A stretch of DNA of 33,059 nucleotides. Source: Tersicoccus phoenicis (GTDB taxonomy: Bacteria; Actinomycetota; Actinomycetes; Actinomycetales; Micrococcaceae). The stretch covers positions 1 through 33,059 of the forward strand of contig NZ_MRDE01000035.1 in the NCBI RefSeq assembly GCF_001968835.1, read 5' to 3'. A program made the position numbers and the translations under genes. The notes below the pieces were generated by a model that worked only from the letters and a program-made list of their open reading frames with translations, did not search any database and had not been told where the DNA came from. This document shows positions 15,138-23,660 of this stretch, one piece after another (the first letter of the stretch is position 1; every line of letters begins with the position of its first letter).

Positions 15138-15371
15138 TCAGGCTTCGCCCTCGGCCATCCGGCGAATCTCGGCCGACACGGGCCGTCCGGCCCTTTCACG
15201 CGCTTTGATATAGACGCGAGCCGCCGCCTGACGGTTCGCCTCGCTCTTGGCCCTGAAGGGGTTGTCGCGTACGGGGCTGGTTCCCTGGCCCATCGGGCTA
15301 GTCGCGGTGGACGGGATGGAAGGGCGTAGCCGCGCGACGTCGCGGCCTCCGCCACCGGTCGCATGCGCCAT
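15138..15371 (-). CDS. Small hypothetical protein
   Basis: 77 residues from ATG 15371, with GGAGG about 10 nt upstream; a shorter version from MGQGTSPVR (51 residues) is possible. The C-terminal half, NPFRAKSEANRQAAARVYIK and GRPVSAEIRRMAEGEA, is a charged, probably helical stretch that looks like real coding sequence with strong third-position G/C. No domain recognised and no function suggested by the neighbours (frameshifted VOC gene downstream, LacI regulator upstream, both on the same strand). Confidence 0.5.
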   Translation of the reverse strand: MAHATGGGGRDVARLRPSIPSTATSPMGQGTSPVRDNPFRAKSEANRQAAARVYIKARERAGRPVSAEIRRMAEGEA

Positions 15372-15461
15372 CGTCAGTCATCCTCCATTCGGTGCTTCCA
15401 ATCTGGCGGAGCAGCACGGGCATCGTCGAGGGGCGCGGGGTGGTGCATTGCTGCTTCGGGG

Positions 15462-16514
15462 TCACGCGCCGATACGCCGTGCCACCGGCCGATCGGGCTC
15501 GATCTCGCCGGAGCCGCGGGCGATCAACGTGGTGGGCAGGACTGTCTTCTCTCGGCGGGACGTCGTCGGCCGACCGTCGATGCGCGAAAAAATCGCTTCT
15601 GCGGCTCGACGGCCCATCTCCTCGACATCTTGGGTGATGACGGTGACCGGGGGATTGAGCAGGTCGGCGGTATCGAAGTCGTCGAACCCGATCAGAGCGA
15701 CCTGACGGGACAGCTGCGCGCCTTGCAGCGCGCGAACGGCACCGATAGTGCAGACGTTATTGAGCGCGAACAGAGCCGTCGGAGGATGGGCCAAGCCGAG
15801 CAACTCTTCACACGCCTGTTGCGCTCCTTCTTGACCGTGAGCGTTCCAGCGCACCAGGTCCTCGGATGCCAAGCCCGCCTCCCTGCAGGCATCGCGGTAG
15901 CCGCGTGCTCTCTCGCTCATAGTCGAGGCAGAACTTCGCGTTCCAATAACACCGATGCGCTGATGACCACGGGCGATCAGATGCTGGGTGGCGGCGTAGC
16001 CACCCGCGACGTTGTCGGCGACCACGGTGTCCGCACTGATGCCTCGGGCGGGTCGGTCGACGAAGACCATCGGCATCCGAGCGGCGGCCTCGGCGCGTAG
16101 ATAGGACTGATCCTCGCCCGAGGGGACGATGATCAGGCCGTCAACCCGACGAGACGACAACGCCAGAACCGCCGACTGCTCACGCTCAGCACTCTGCGTT
16201 GTCGCCGTCAGTACAAGCGCACCGTGGCGAGCCGCCACTTCGTCGATTCCGCGTATCAGGCTGTCGTAGAAGCGGGTAGAAGCTTGCCGGACGACGACGC
16301 CAATAGTCTCGGTCCGATCCTGGAGGCGCAAGCTCCGGGCCAGGTCGTTGCGGCGGAATCCGAGTTCGCGGGCCACGGTGAGTACGTGTTCAGCCTTCGC
16401 CTCGGAGACTCCGGGGTCTCCGTTCAAGACCCGGGAGACGCTCTTGATGCTCAGACCAACCCGATCGGCCACGTCCCGCATCGTCGGGCGGGTCGAAAGT
16501 CGCCGCTCGTCCAC
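15462..16514 (-). CDS. LacI-family transcriptional regulator
   Basis: 350 residues from GTG 16514 with GGAGAGGAG upstream. N-terminal helix-turn-helix and hinge: TMRDVADRVGLSIKSVSRVL (11-30) and LGFRRNDLARSLR. The rest is a periplasmic-binding-protein-like effector domain with FVDRP, GYAATQHLIARGHQRIGVIG and the terminal VITQDVEEMGRRAAE. It is divergent from the PTS/alpha-mannosidase operon, and the intergenic region contains a 32-bp perfect palindrome suited to LacI-type dimers. It most likely represses that operon until a (phospho-)sugar from the transported glycoside binds. Confidence 0.92.
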   Translation of the reverse strand: MDERRLSTRPTMRDVADRVGLSIKSVSRVLNGDPGVSEAKAEHVLTVARELGFRRNDLARSLRLQDRTETIGVVVRQASTRFYDSLIRGIDEVAARHGALVLTATTQSAEREQSAVLALSSRRVDGLIIVPSGEDQSYLRAEAAARMPMVFVDRPARGISADTVVADNVAGGYAATQHLIARGHQRIGVIGTRSSASTMSERARGYRDACREAGLASEDLVRWNAHGQEGAQQACEELLGLAHPPTALFALNNVCTIGAVRALQGAQLSRQVALIGFDDFDTADLLNPPVTVITQDVEEMGRRAAEAIFSRIDGRPTTSRREKTVLPTTLIARGSGEIEPDRPVARRIGA

Positions 16515-16575
16515 CCTGACTCCTCTCCGGGCGGCCGTCCCGCACCCGGCCCATTACACCATCATGCTTGGGGCC

Positions 16576-16635
16576 TTGACAGCATCGACCACATGCGGAA
16601 GTCTAACGTCAACGTTGACGTCAACGTTGACGTTA
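16576..16635 (+). promoter_or_regulatory. PTS operon promoter with 32-bp tandem palindrome operator
   Basis: A consensus -35 TTGACA (16576-16581) is followed, 22 nt later, by a perfect 32-bp palindrome (16604-16635): TAAC, then two head-to-tail copies of the 12-bp palindrome GTCAACGTTGAC (16608-16619 and 16620-16631), then GTTA. Each unit is centred on AACGTT, with the central CpG usual in LacI-family operators. The palindrome would cover the -10/+1 region, so bound repressor should block transcription. The -10 itself is unclear (AAGTCT at 16599-16604 is weak). Confidence 0.8.
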
Positions 16636-16715
16636 CGGCGCTCATTCCGGCACCACGGAGCCTGCATCCGGTCCGAGCCGGGCGCAGATGCGTTCTACAC
16701 AAGGAGGTCAGGCGC

Positions 16716-17174
16716 ATGAAGCTCATTGACTTGTACAACCCCCGGATGGTGCGCGTGGGCCTGCCCGGCCAGACCAAGGCGGAGGTCTTCCGCTCGATGG
16801 CGACCCTGTTCGTAGAGACCGGGAAGGTCACCGACCTCGAGCGATTCGTCGAGGATCTGCAGACGCGAGAGAGATCCATCTCGACCGGGGTCGGTCGAGG
16901 CCTGGCCATCCCGCACGGAAAATCCGAGGCCGTGTCGACGGCGACCTATGCGATCGCCACTCTGCGCGATCCGTTCTTGTGGGACGAGGACGACGAGGAG
17001 ACCACGAAGCTCGTCGTCATGCTGGGCGTCCCCGCGAATGAGCCAGCAACCACCCACTTGCGGCTGCTGTCGGAGTTCGCCACGGCTCTCATGGATGACG
17101 AATTCAGGGCCGAGCTGATCAATGCCGAAGACGAAGCTGATATCCGATCCGCACTGGCATCCAAAGGAGAATGA
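16716..17174 (+). CDS. PTS fructose-family EIIA component
   Basis: 152 residues from ATG 16716, preceded by a perfect AAGGAGGT. The phosphorylated histidine is His67 in GRGLAIPHGKSEAV, and RERSISTGVG precedes it as in fructose/mannitol-type (PTS EIIA type-2) domains. It accepts phosphate from HPr and passes it to the EIIB encoded just downstream. First gene of the operon EIIA-EIIB-EIIC-alpha-mannosidase, divergent from a LacI regulator. The gap to EIIB is 1 nt. Confidence 0.93.
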   Translation: MKLIDLYNPRMVRVGLPGQTKAEVFRSMATLFVETGKVTDLERFVEDLQTRERSISTGVGRGLAIPHGKSEAVSTATYAIATLRDPFLWDEDDEETTKLVVMLGVPANEPATTHLRLLSEFATALMDDEFRAELINAEDEADIRSALASKGE

Positions 17175-17175
17175 C

Positions 17176-17484
17176 ATGTTCATCGTCGCAGTGACTTCTT
17201 GCCCTACTGGCATCGCACACACCTACATGGCCCGAGAAAGCCTGATCAAAGCCGCCGCCCAGCGTGGGATCGAGATCAAGGTGGAGACCCAGGGTTCGAC
17301 CGGACGAGAGAACGAGATCACGGCCCAAGATCTCGCTCGGGCGGACGCCGCGATCATCGCGGCCGATGTCAGCATCGCCGGCGCCGAGCGGTTCGACCCG
17401 GTTCCCACGCTCGAGTGCTCGCTGTCCGAGGCCATCAAGAAGTCGGTCAAGGTGCTCGACGAGGTCGTCGAGGCGGTGAAGTAG
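17176..17484 (+). CDS. PTS fructose-family EIIB component
   Basis: 102 residues. The phosphorylated cysteine is Cys9 in VAVTSCPTGIAHTYMA, the signature of the fructose-type EIIB domain. It receives phosphate from EIIA and delivers it to the sugar bound by EIIC. The AAAGGAG site lies within the end of the upstream gene. In many bacteria A, B and C are fused (for example MngA of E. coli); here they are three separate genes. Confidence 0.93.
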   Translation: MFIVAVTSCPTGIAHTYMARESLIKAAAQRGIEIKVETQGSTGRENEITAQDLARADAAIIAADVSIAGAERFDPVPTLECSLSEAIKKSVKVLDEVVEAVK

Positions 17485-17487
17485 GCC

Positions 17488-18663
17488 GTGGTGAAGATCG
17501 AACGTCAGAAGAAGCAGTCCGTCTGGCAGGAGATATACAGGGCCATCCTGACCGGGGTCTCCTACATCATCCCGCTCGTCGTCGCAGGTGGTCTGCTGCA
17601 ATCGCTCACCCTTCTCGTCTACGGCACCGGTAACGCCAGCGCCGCGGGCACACCGCAGGACCAGATCAGGCTGTTGGGCACGTCGTTGCTGGCCCTGCTC
17701 GTGCCGATCCTGTCCGCCTATATCGCGTACGGCATCGGCGACAAGGCCGCGCTCATCCCTGGCCTGGCCGGCGGGATCGCCGCCCAAGGGGTGCCCCTCA
17801 CCCTTGCCGCCTCAGTCTCGGCAGGCAAAGCCACCACCGTGCAGGACCTGGTCACGGCCGCCAACGCCCACGTCTATCCGGTGGGGTCAGGTTTCATCGG
17901 AGGCGTCATCGCCGGTCTGGCCGCGGGCTACTTGGTCAAGTACCTGAAGAAGATTCCGTACCCGCCATCGTTCGCCGGCATCATGACGGTGTTGTTCTAC
18001 CCCTTCGTCGGTTCCTTCGTCATCGGCGCCCTGATCCTGTTCGTGATCGGAGACCCCGCCGCCGCGGTGACGACGGCCTTGACCGATCTGCTCAAGGGAC
18101 TGCAGGGTGGAAGCCTGATCGTGCTCGGCTTGGTGCTGGGCGCACTGGCCTGTACCGACATGGGAGGGCCGATCAACAAGGCGGCCTATCTCTTCGGCGT
18201 GTACGCCCTCGCCGAGGGCAACGGCGCGCCCTATGCCGCGTTCGCCGCCGCGAAGTGCATCCCGCCGATCGCGGTGGCGCTCGCCGCTGTGTTCGCACCG
18301 AAGGGCTACACCGACGAGGAGCGCAGCACGGCCAAGGGCATCTGGCTGCTCGGTGCATTCGGAATCACCGAGGGGGCGATCCCCTACGCGCTGCGTGACC
18401 CGTTGCGGATCATCATTCCCTCGATGATCGGCGGCGGCATTGCCGCGGCACTCTCCCTGGTGGGTGGGTCGTCCTTGCCTTCGGCCGGCGGCTCGATGAT
18501 CACCATCCCGATCACCCAGAACCCCCTCAACTGGGTCCTCGCGCTGGCGACCGGGCTGGCGGTGACGACTGTTCTGATCGTGGTCGCCAAGCGCGTGAAG
18601 GTTCGCAAACACGGACCCGACGAGGCGACCCACAAGTCGGAGGTCGGCAGTGTCCTCAGCTGA
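17488..18663 (+). CDS. PTS fructose-family EIIC permease
   Basis: 391 residues from GTG 17488, three nt after the EIIB stop. About nine to ten hydrophobic spans; the family motif DMGGPINKAAY (around residue 225) and GITEGAIPYAL (about 290) are clear and mark the sugar-binding and gating region of fructose-type EIIC proteins. It carries out transport with phosphorylation of a sugar or glycoside across the membrane. The alpha-mannosidase neighbour argues for a mannosyl-glycoside such as mannosylglycerate; fructose itself is less likely since no 1-phosphofructokinase is present. Confidence 0.93.
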   Translation: MVKIERQKKQSVWQEIYRAILTGVSYIIPLVVAGGLLQSLTLLVYGTGNASAAGTPQDQIRLLGTSLLALLVPILSAYIAYGIGDKAALIPGLAGGIAAQGVPLTLAASVSAGKATTVQDLVTAANAHVYPVGSGFIGGVIAGLAAGYLVKYLKKIPYPPSFAGIMTVLFYPFVGSFVIGALILFVIGDPAAAVTTALTDLLKGLQGGSLIVLGLVLGALACTDMGGPINKAAYLFGVYALAEGNGAPYAAFAAAKCIPPIAVALAAVFAPKGYTDEERSTAKGIWLLGAFGITEGAIPYALRDPLRIIIPSMIGGGIAAALSLVGGSSLPSAGGSMITIPITQNPLNWVLALATGLAVTTVLIVVAKRVKVRKHGPDEATHKSEVGSVLS

Positions 18664-18694
18664 GCCCACGTCACCTGCGGAGGAGAGACCCGCC

Positions 18695-21286
18695 ATGCAC
18701 AAACAGGTGTACGTCGTCCCCCACACCCACTGGGACCGGGAATGGTATTTCACCATCGAGGAATCCCGATCGCTGCTGATGCACGACCTGGCGGAGATCC
18801 TCACTCATCTGGAAGCTGATCCCGACTTCGGCTACTTCGTCCTGGATGGTCAGGCGATCGTCGTCGAAGACTACCTGAAGACCCGTCCCCAGGATGCGGA
18901 ACGCATCCGCGCCCTGGCTCAGGCGGGCCGACTCAAGCTCGGCCCGTGGTTCACGCAGACTGATTCACAGGTGGTCTCCGCTGAGTCGATGGTCCGGAAC
19001 CTGATGTACGGGATGCAGATCGCCGCTCGGTTCGGTGGTGTCATGCGGGAGGGCTACATACCGGACTCGTTCGGGCAAAGCGCCAGCCTTCCGCACCTGC
19101 TGAACGGTTTCGGCATTCACTCCGCTGTCTTCTGGCGGGGCAAGACCGAGCGTCAGGCCCGCGATGTGAACTTCGTGTGGACCGGCCCGGACGGCAGCGC
19201 GGTCAACGCCACCAACATCGCCCTGGGCTATCAGGTAGCGAAATATCTGGAATCCGACCCCGTCGCTCTCCAGCAGCGGGTGCAGAGGATGCTGGCACGC
19301 CTAGGAAGCAACTCGGCGTCGAACAACGTCCTCATACCGGCCGGCCATGACCAGATGCCGATCCAGAAGAACCTCCCGGCCGTGCTCGCCCAGTTGGAGG
19401 AGATGAATCCCGGCGACTCCTACCGCATCAGCACCATCGAGGACTACATCGCCGACACCTTCGCCGACGACGCCGACCTCGAGATGTACCAGGGAGAGTT
19501 CACTGAGGGCAAGTACATGCGGGTGCACCGGTCGATCTACTCGACTCGCATGGACATCAAGATGGCCAACGCAGCGGCCGAAACAGAGCTGACCCGAATG
19601 CTGGAGCCGCTGCTGTCGGTGGCCAGCCGGCTCGGGTTCGACTACTCGCCGTCGCTGGTCGCCGAGGCCTGGAAGACGATCCTGCAGTGCCACGCACACG
19701 ACAGCATGGGCTGCTGCAACAGCGACCGGGTGAATGCGGACATCAAACACCGATTCGTCAAAGCCCGCGAGATCATCCACGCCCACGCGAATATGACACT
19801 GCGTCTGATGGCCAACAGTGTCGAGAAGCCCGATGACGAAGACCTGTTGTTCGTCTTCAATGCGGTCCCATCTGCCGGGACCCGTCTCGTGCAGCAGGAG
19901 CTGTTCGTCGGCGAGCGCGAATTCGCGTTGGTCGACGTCGACGGCAACGATGTCGTCTACTCGGTGCTGACGATCGAGGACTATGACGCGCAGAAGATCG
20001 ACCGGCAGATCGCGCACCTGAACCAGCACATCCCCATGTTCCGGGTGGTGATCGCCTTCCGGGCCAGATTTGAGGGACTGGGCTACACCACCTACCGGGT
20101 CGTGCCGGGCCGCAGCGGTACGGTCGTGGCAACCCGAGCCCCGGCCGGTGCCGCGATCCAGAACGCCGAGATCACTGCCGAGGTCACCGAGAACGGCATC
20201 CGTCTGACGAGCCGTGATGAGCAGAAAGTCATCGCCACGTTGGAGGAATCGGGCGACGAGGGCGACAGCTACGACTACTCCCCTCCCCCGAACGACATGG
20301 TCTTCCGCGATTTCGCCTTCGAAGCCGGTCCCGTCACGATCATCGAAGGCGCGCAACGTCTCGCCTTCACCGCACGGAGAACGGTACCGGCAACCCTGGA
20401 CGAGCGCGAGCGAGGCATCACCAGTCGCACGGCGGCGTTCGCGGGAACGGTAGAGCTCCGCGACGGCGAGGGATTCGCCCGCATCCACCTGGAGCACGAC
20501 AACGACGCCGAGAACCACCGGGTGCGCCTGACGGTGATCACCGATCTCGCACCTGAATACTCCATCGCCGACAACCAGTTCGGCGTTATCAAGCGAGAAC
20601 TTCAGCACCCCGAGGCGGCGAATTTCCGCGAGCTCGGCTGGCAGGAAAAGCCAGACCCCATCTACCCGATGCTGGGCTTCAGCGCGCTGACGCAGGATCA
20701 CCGTGGCACTTTCGTGGCCACCCGGGGACTGCGCGAATACGAGATCACCGGCAGTAGCCATAACGAGGTCAACGTCACGCTCTACCGGGCGTACGGCGAC
20801 ATCGGTAAGGACGATCTGACTCGCCGCCCGGGGCGCGCCTCCGGCATCAAGGTGCCGTCACCGGACGGGCAGCTCAAACAGCATCTGGCATTCGATCTGG
20901 CTGTCGGGTTCATCGACGGTGAACAGAGCATCGTCGAGGCGAGCCACGCCACGAACCTGCTCAACACCGTGGACTGCACCTTCCAGGTGAAGAAGTACAA
21001 CGACTTCCAGCTCAATCCGACCGGTCGAAGCATTCCCGGCAGCTACACGCTGCTGGATCTGGACCCCTCGATAGTGCTCAGCACGGTCAAGCTGATGGAG
21101 TCCGGCGCTGGCTACGCTGTACGCGTGGCCAACCCCACCTGGAGCCCGGTCGTGGTCGACACACCCGTCATCCATGGGCATACCGCCTACCTCAGCAGAC
21201 TGGACGAGGAGATCGGCGATCGAGCGGACACCTCAGTGCCGGTACCGGCCTGCGGCTCGCTCACCTTGGTCTACTTGCCGGAGTGA
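18695..21286 (+). CDS. GH38 alpha-mannosidase, MngB-like
   Basis: 863 residues from ATG 18695, with GGAGGAG about 9 nt upstream; E. coli MngB is similar in size. Zinc and catalytic motifs: VPHTHWDREW (His10, His12, Asp14), the nucleophile Asp124 in YIPDSFGQSASLP, and HAHDSMGCCNSDRVN. GH38 enzymes cleave alpha-mannosides in the cytoplasm. MngB splits 6-phospho-mannosylglycerate produced by the PTS MngA, giving mannose-6-phosphate and glycerate. The operon with a fructose-type PTS (A, B, C) and a LacI regulator reproduces that logic with a different gene architecture. The substrate could equally be another short alpha-mannoside. It ends 6 nt before the UvrD-like fragment. Confidence 0.93.
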   Translation: MHKQVYVVPHTHWDREWYFTIEESRSLLMHDLAEILTHLEADPDFGYFVLDGQAIVVEDYLKTRPQDAERIRALAQAGRLKLGPWFTQTDSQVVSAESMVRNLMYGMQIAARFGGVMREGYIPDSFGQSASLPHLLNGFGIHSAVFWRGKTERQARDVNFVWTGPDGSAVNATNIALGYQVAKYLESDPVALQQRVQRMLARLGSNSASNNVLIPAGHDQMPIQKNLPAVLAQLEEMNPGDSYRISTIEDYIADTFADDADLEMYQGEFTEGKYMRVHRSIYSTRMDIKMANAAAETELTRMLEPLLSVASRLGFDYSPSLVAEAWKTILQCHAHDSMGCCNSDRVNADIKHRFVKAREIIHAHANMTLRLMANSVEKPDDEDLLFVFNAVPSAGTRLVQQELFVGEREFALVDVDGNDVVYSVLTIEDYDAQKIDRQIAHLNQHIPMFRVVIAFRARFEGLGYTTYRVVPGRSGTVVATRAPAGAAIQNAEITAEVTENGIRLTSRDEQKVIATLEESGDEGDSYDYSPPPNDMVFRDFAFEAGPVTIIEGAQRLAFTARRTVPATLDERERGITSRTAAFAGTVELRDGEGFARIHLEHDNDAENHRVRLTVITDLAPEYSIADNQFGVIKRELQHPEAANFRELGWQEKPDPIYPMLGFSALTQDHRGTFVATRGLREYEITGSSHNEVNVTLYRAYGDIGKDDLTRRPGRASGIKVPSPDGQLKQHLAFDLAVGFIDGEQSIVEASHATNLLNTVDCTFQVKKYNDFQLNPTGRSIPGSYTLLDLDPSIVLSTVKLMESGAGYAVRVANPTWSPVVVDTPVIHGHTAYLSRLDEEIGDRADTSVPVPACGSLTLVYLPE

Positions 21287-21292
21287 GCACTG

Positions 21293-21565
21293 ACTTACAA
21301 CTTCGCCGCTCCGATGTCTTGCGACCGAGCGACCGTTCGAGTTGTCGACGGCGCGGTGATATCAGGGCGCGCCGACGTGATCTATGACAACCAGGACGGC
21401 CAGAAGATCGGACGCCTGGCCGACTTCGACGCGATCAGGTCAGAGGCGCACATCGTCGCCACGATCGACAGCCTGCGGCGCCGAGACTTCGAACCGATGC
21501 CCGGCCGCCGCAAGTGCCGCGAGTGCGACGTCCGGCGCATGTGCTCCGCTGCTCCGGCGCGCTGA
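21293..21565 (+). pseudogene. C-terminal remnant of a UvrD-type helicase-nuclease
   Basis: The frame reads TYNFAAPMSCDRATVRVVDG, AVISGRADVIYD, and ends SLRRRDFEPMPGRRKCRECDVRRMCSAAPAR. This resembles the C-terminal PD-(D/E)XK (Cas4/RecB-like) domain found on actinobacterial UvrD-family helicases: a GRADVI strand carrying the first acid and a cysteine cluster at the end. Between RADVIYD and RSEAHIVATIDSL the segment that should carry the (D/E)xK catalytic strand is missing, so there is an internal deletion besides loss of the helicase part. It lies directly after the mannosidase gene without its own start signal. Non-functional. Confidence 0.6.
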
Positions 21566-21571
21566 ATCCCG

Positions 21572-21976
21572 TCAGGGAAAGTAGAGCTTCTTTCGCCGTA
21601 ACCCTCCGCGGCTGAGCGAGATCACGAACGGCGGGTTTGCTCGCGCCAAGTTGTGCAGTGCTTCTGCGAATTCAAGACACATGTCCCCCATGGTCGCCGC
21701 GGTGATGTCGCCTCGCGCGAACGTCACGACACGCGCTCCGGCCGCGTGAATGGCCTGAGCCTCGAGAGGTCGCGTCGCCACCCGGTGGTCCTTGGTCACA
21801 AGAATGAAGCCCGCGAGGGTGCCCTCGCTGATCCACTCTTCGTCGCGCATCGTCTGAGCGCGAGCATCACCGTACGCTTCGGCCAGGGTTCTGACGTCCC
21901 AGTTCGCCTCGCGCAGCCGCGAAACCAGCGCACGCCCGCCGACAGATCTGTCGAGCAGGAAGCGCGCCGGAGTCAA
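21572..21976 (-). CDS. VapC45-like toxin (PIN-like domain)
   Basis: 134 residues from TTG 21976, two nt after the antitoxin stop. The pattern is that of the VapC45/Mut7-C-like PIN-related fold: FLLDRSVGGRALVSRLREANWDV with an early Asp, DEEWISEG, ILVTKDHRV with the central Asp, and a C-terminal arginine/lysine-rich SLSRGGLRRKKL. M. tuberculosis VapC45 (Rv2019) is of similar length, recalled from memory. Predicted cytoplasmic RNase held in check by the upstream gene. It is convergent with the UvrD-like fragment, only 6 nt between stops. Confidence 0.8.
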   Translation of the reverse strand: MTPARFLLDRSVGGRALVSRLREANWDVRTLAEAYGDARAQTMRDEEWISEGTLAGFILVTKDHRVATRPLEAQAIHAAGARVVTFARGDITAATMGDMCLEFAEALHNLARANPPFVISLSRGGLRRKKLYFP

Positions 21977-21978
21977 GA

Positions 21979-22653
21979 TCAGGCCGCCTGCACCAGCAGC
22001 GACCGGATCTCGTCGTCTTCCAGGCCGAAATCATCAGCCACTTCGATCATCGGCTCACCGGCGCGCATGCGACTGACGACGTCTTCGACCCGCACGCCCA
22101 GCCGTGCGACGGTTGGCTGCCCCGAATTGCGGGACGGGTCGACGATCACGTCGACCCGCTCGTACGTCGGCAGCCTCAACGAGTCGACGAATCCGTCGCG
22201 GTAGCTGATCGTCTGAAGGTACTGGTCGACGACATCGCGGAATACCCCCTGCTTGTTGCGGACGACCAGCAGCTCGGCGGCATCGTTCTCGAGCAGGATC
22301 TCGGCGCCGTCGGTCTTGAGCCGCTCACTGAGCAGGGCATGCTCAAGGCCGAGTTCGTTGCGCAGCACCTCGATCGCGGGCCGGATGCGCGCCAAAGGCA
22401 GCCCAGCGCGCCGGAACGACTCGACGATGTATCCCTCGGCGAGCGCGTTGAACGGGACGGTGAAACCGCGGCCGCGACGGACGCCGGTGAGGATTGGCGG
22501 GCTCCAGCCACGTTCACCTCTGCGCCGCTGCTGGAAGTCATGCCCGTGCGCCCATCGCCCAAACGACGTGGCCGGCGCATGGATGATCTGCGCGGCTTCA
22601 CTCAGCGCATAGATCGGCGTGGTGTACGCCGGCTCGGAGACACGCGTTTGCAT
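21979..22653 (-). CDS. VapB45-like antitoxin (DUF433 family)
   Basis: 224 residues from ATG 22653 (MQTRVSEPAYTTPIYALSEA); a frame extension to 22692 is unlikely because the promoter lies there. The N-terminus is a MerR-like helix-turn-helix, YALSEAAQIIHAPATSFGRW. The C-terminal 60 residues, DPSRNSGQPTVARLGVRVED then VVSRMRAGEPMIEVADDFGL, are a DUF433 domain. This two-part architecture and the partner gene match the VapBC45 type. A perfect 14-bp palindrome overlaps the start codon, fitting autoregulation. There is no Shine-Dalgarno; TACCAT ends 6 nt before the ATG. Confidence 0.8.
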   Translation of the reverse strand: MQTRVSEPAYTTPIYALSEAAQIIHAPATSFGRWAHGHDFQQRRRGERGWSPPILTGVRRGRGFTVPFNALAEGYIVESFRRAGLPLARIRPAIEVLRNELGLEHALLSERLKTDGAEILLENDAAELLVVRNKQGVFRDVVDQYLQTISYRDGFVDSLRLPTYERVDVIVDPSRNSGQPTVARLGVRVEDVVSRMRAGEPMIEVADDFGLEDDEIRSLLVQAA

Positions 22654-22665
22654 GCAAACATGGTA
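22646..22665 (-). promoter_or_regulatory. Operator and -10 over the VapB45-like start
   Basis: The palindrome GTTTGCATGCAAAC (22646-22659) is perfect and contains the start ATG. On the minus strand TACCAT (22660-22665) abuts it, so a transcript would begin about at the ATG and antitoxin bound to the palindrome would block initiation. Confidence 0.6.
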
Positions 22666-22688
22666 GCGCGACTCAGACGCCGGCGCAC

Positions 22689-23660
22689 TCACCCCACGTA
22701 ATCGATCGCGATGTCCGCCATGTAGAAGTCGACCGCCGACTTGTTCTCGAACAGCACCGCGTTGCGGACGGCCGGTCTGGCCGTGTCGAGCGCCCGCATC
22801 ACGTTCTCGACCTGGGAGACCGCCTCGATGCGGTAGAAGTCGGCGCCGAACTGCTGCGCGAACTCCGCGAGTGCCTTGAGCTTGATATCGGCGTCGGGGA
22901 GGTGGTGGCCGTGTGGGTCGACGATCGAGGCCTTCACCTCACCGCCGACCTCATGGAAGAACACGAAGTCGGGGTACATCGAGCGCCAGTTGCCCTGCTG
23001 ATCGCGGTAGACGATGCCGAGCGAGTCGCCGGCGGAACGGGGCGGGTTGCGGTACCAGCCGAGCGCGCCCGGCCGCGTCTGTTCAGCCATCACCACCTCG
23101 CGTTCCCAGGCGTTGAGCGACGACATCGGGAACATGCCGTGCTCATCCGACATCAGGTGCTTCCCGATGAGCGGCGCGTCGGCGAGCTGGTCGTCAGCAT
23201 CGATGACCTTGAAGTCCTCCATGCGCGACTTCGGCCGGCTGAGCTCGCCACGCTGCGGCGCGATGGTCATCGCGCGGATCTCTTCGTAGTCCTGATGGCG
23301 CACGTCGGGAAGGCCTTTGAGCTCGCCACGCTGCGGCGCCAACCATCGCTCGACCAGCTCGGTGGCCTCCCGGTCGACCTTCTCGCGAATCTCCTTGATC
23401 ATCGCGAGCGCGGCGGTGCGCACGAAAGCGTCACGCAGCCCGTCATCGTCGCCGTCGTCGTCGCCGGCGACGATGGTTGACGTACGACTGGGCGATATCG
23501 GCGCCGAACGCCTTCTTTGCGTCCTCGAACGCCGAGCGGATCGCACGGTCATCGGCGTGCATCGAGAACTGGCAGTAGGTGAGCCTACTCGAGGTCGAGG
23601 TGCCCGAGATCTGCTGAAGGTCGACGCGCCAGACCTCGTCAATCTGCTGAGGGGTCGGTC
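22689..23660 (-). pseudogene. C-terminal remnant of a large restriction-type DEAD/DEAH helicase
   Basis: The frame starts abruptly at PQQIDEVWRVDLQQISG (about 23655), runs to RSAFEDAKKAFGADIAQSYV, then shifts near 23475-23495 and continues GDDDGDDDGLRDAFVRTAAL to the end. The C-terminal part, LNAWEREVVMAEQTRPGALGWYRNP, MYPDFVFFHEV and IVDPHGHHLPDADIKLKALA, is characteristic of the last third of long type III restriction-like helicase-nucleases; the YPDF and DPHGHH segments look like a nuclease core. The ATPase motor that should precede it is absent, and SWIM/SNF2 genes begin upstream instead. Truncated and frameshifted, so inactive. It reads in the same direction as the VapBC45-like pair below it, 35 nt away from that start. 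Confidence 0.68.

Noticed and set aside
16600-16640. Repeats of GTCAACGTTGAC considered as a CRISPR-like or iteron array
   Set aside because: Only two adjoining copies without spacers; the position between LacI and its target operon explains them better as an operator.
19301-20761. 486-codon minus-strand open frame across the alpha-mannosidase
   Set aside because: The plus strand encodes a clear GH38 enzyme throughout; the antisense frame is rich in V/D/H/R and has no motifs.
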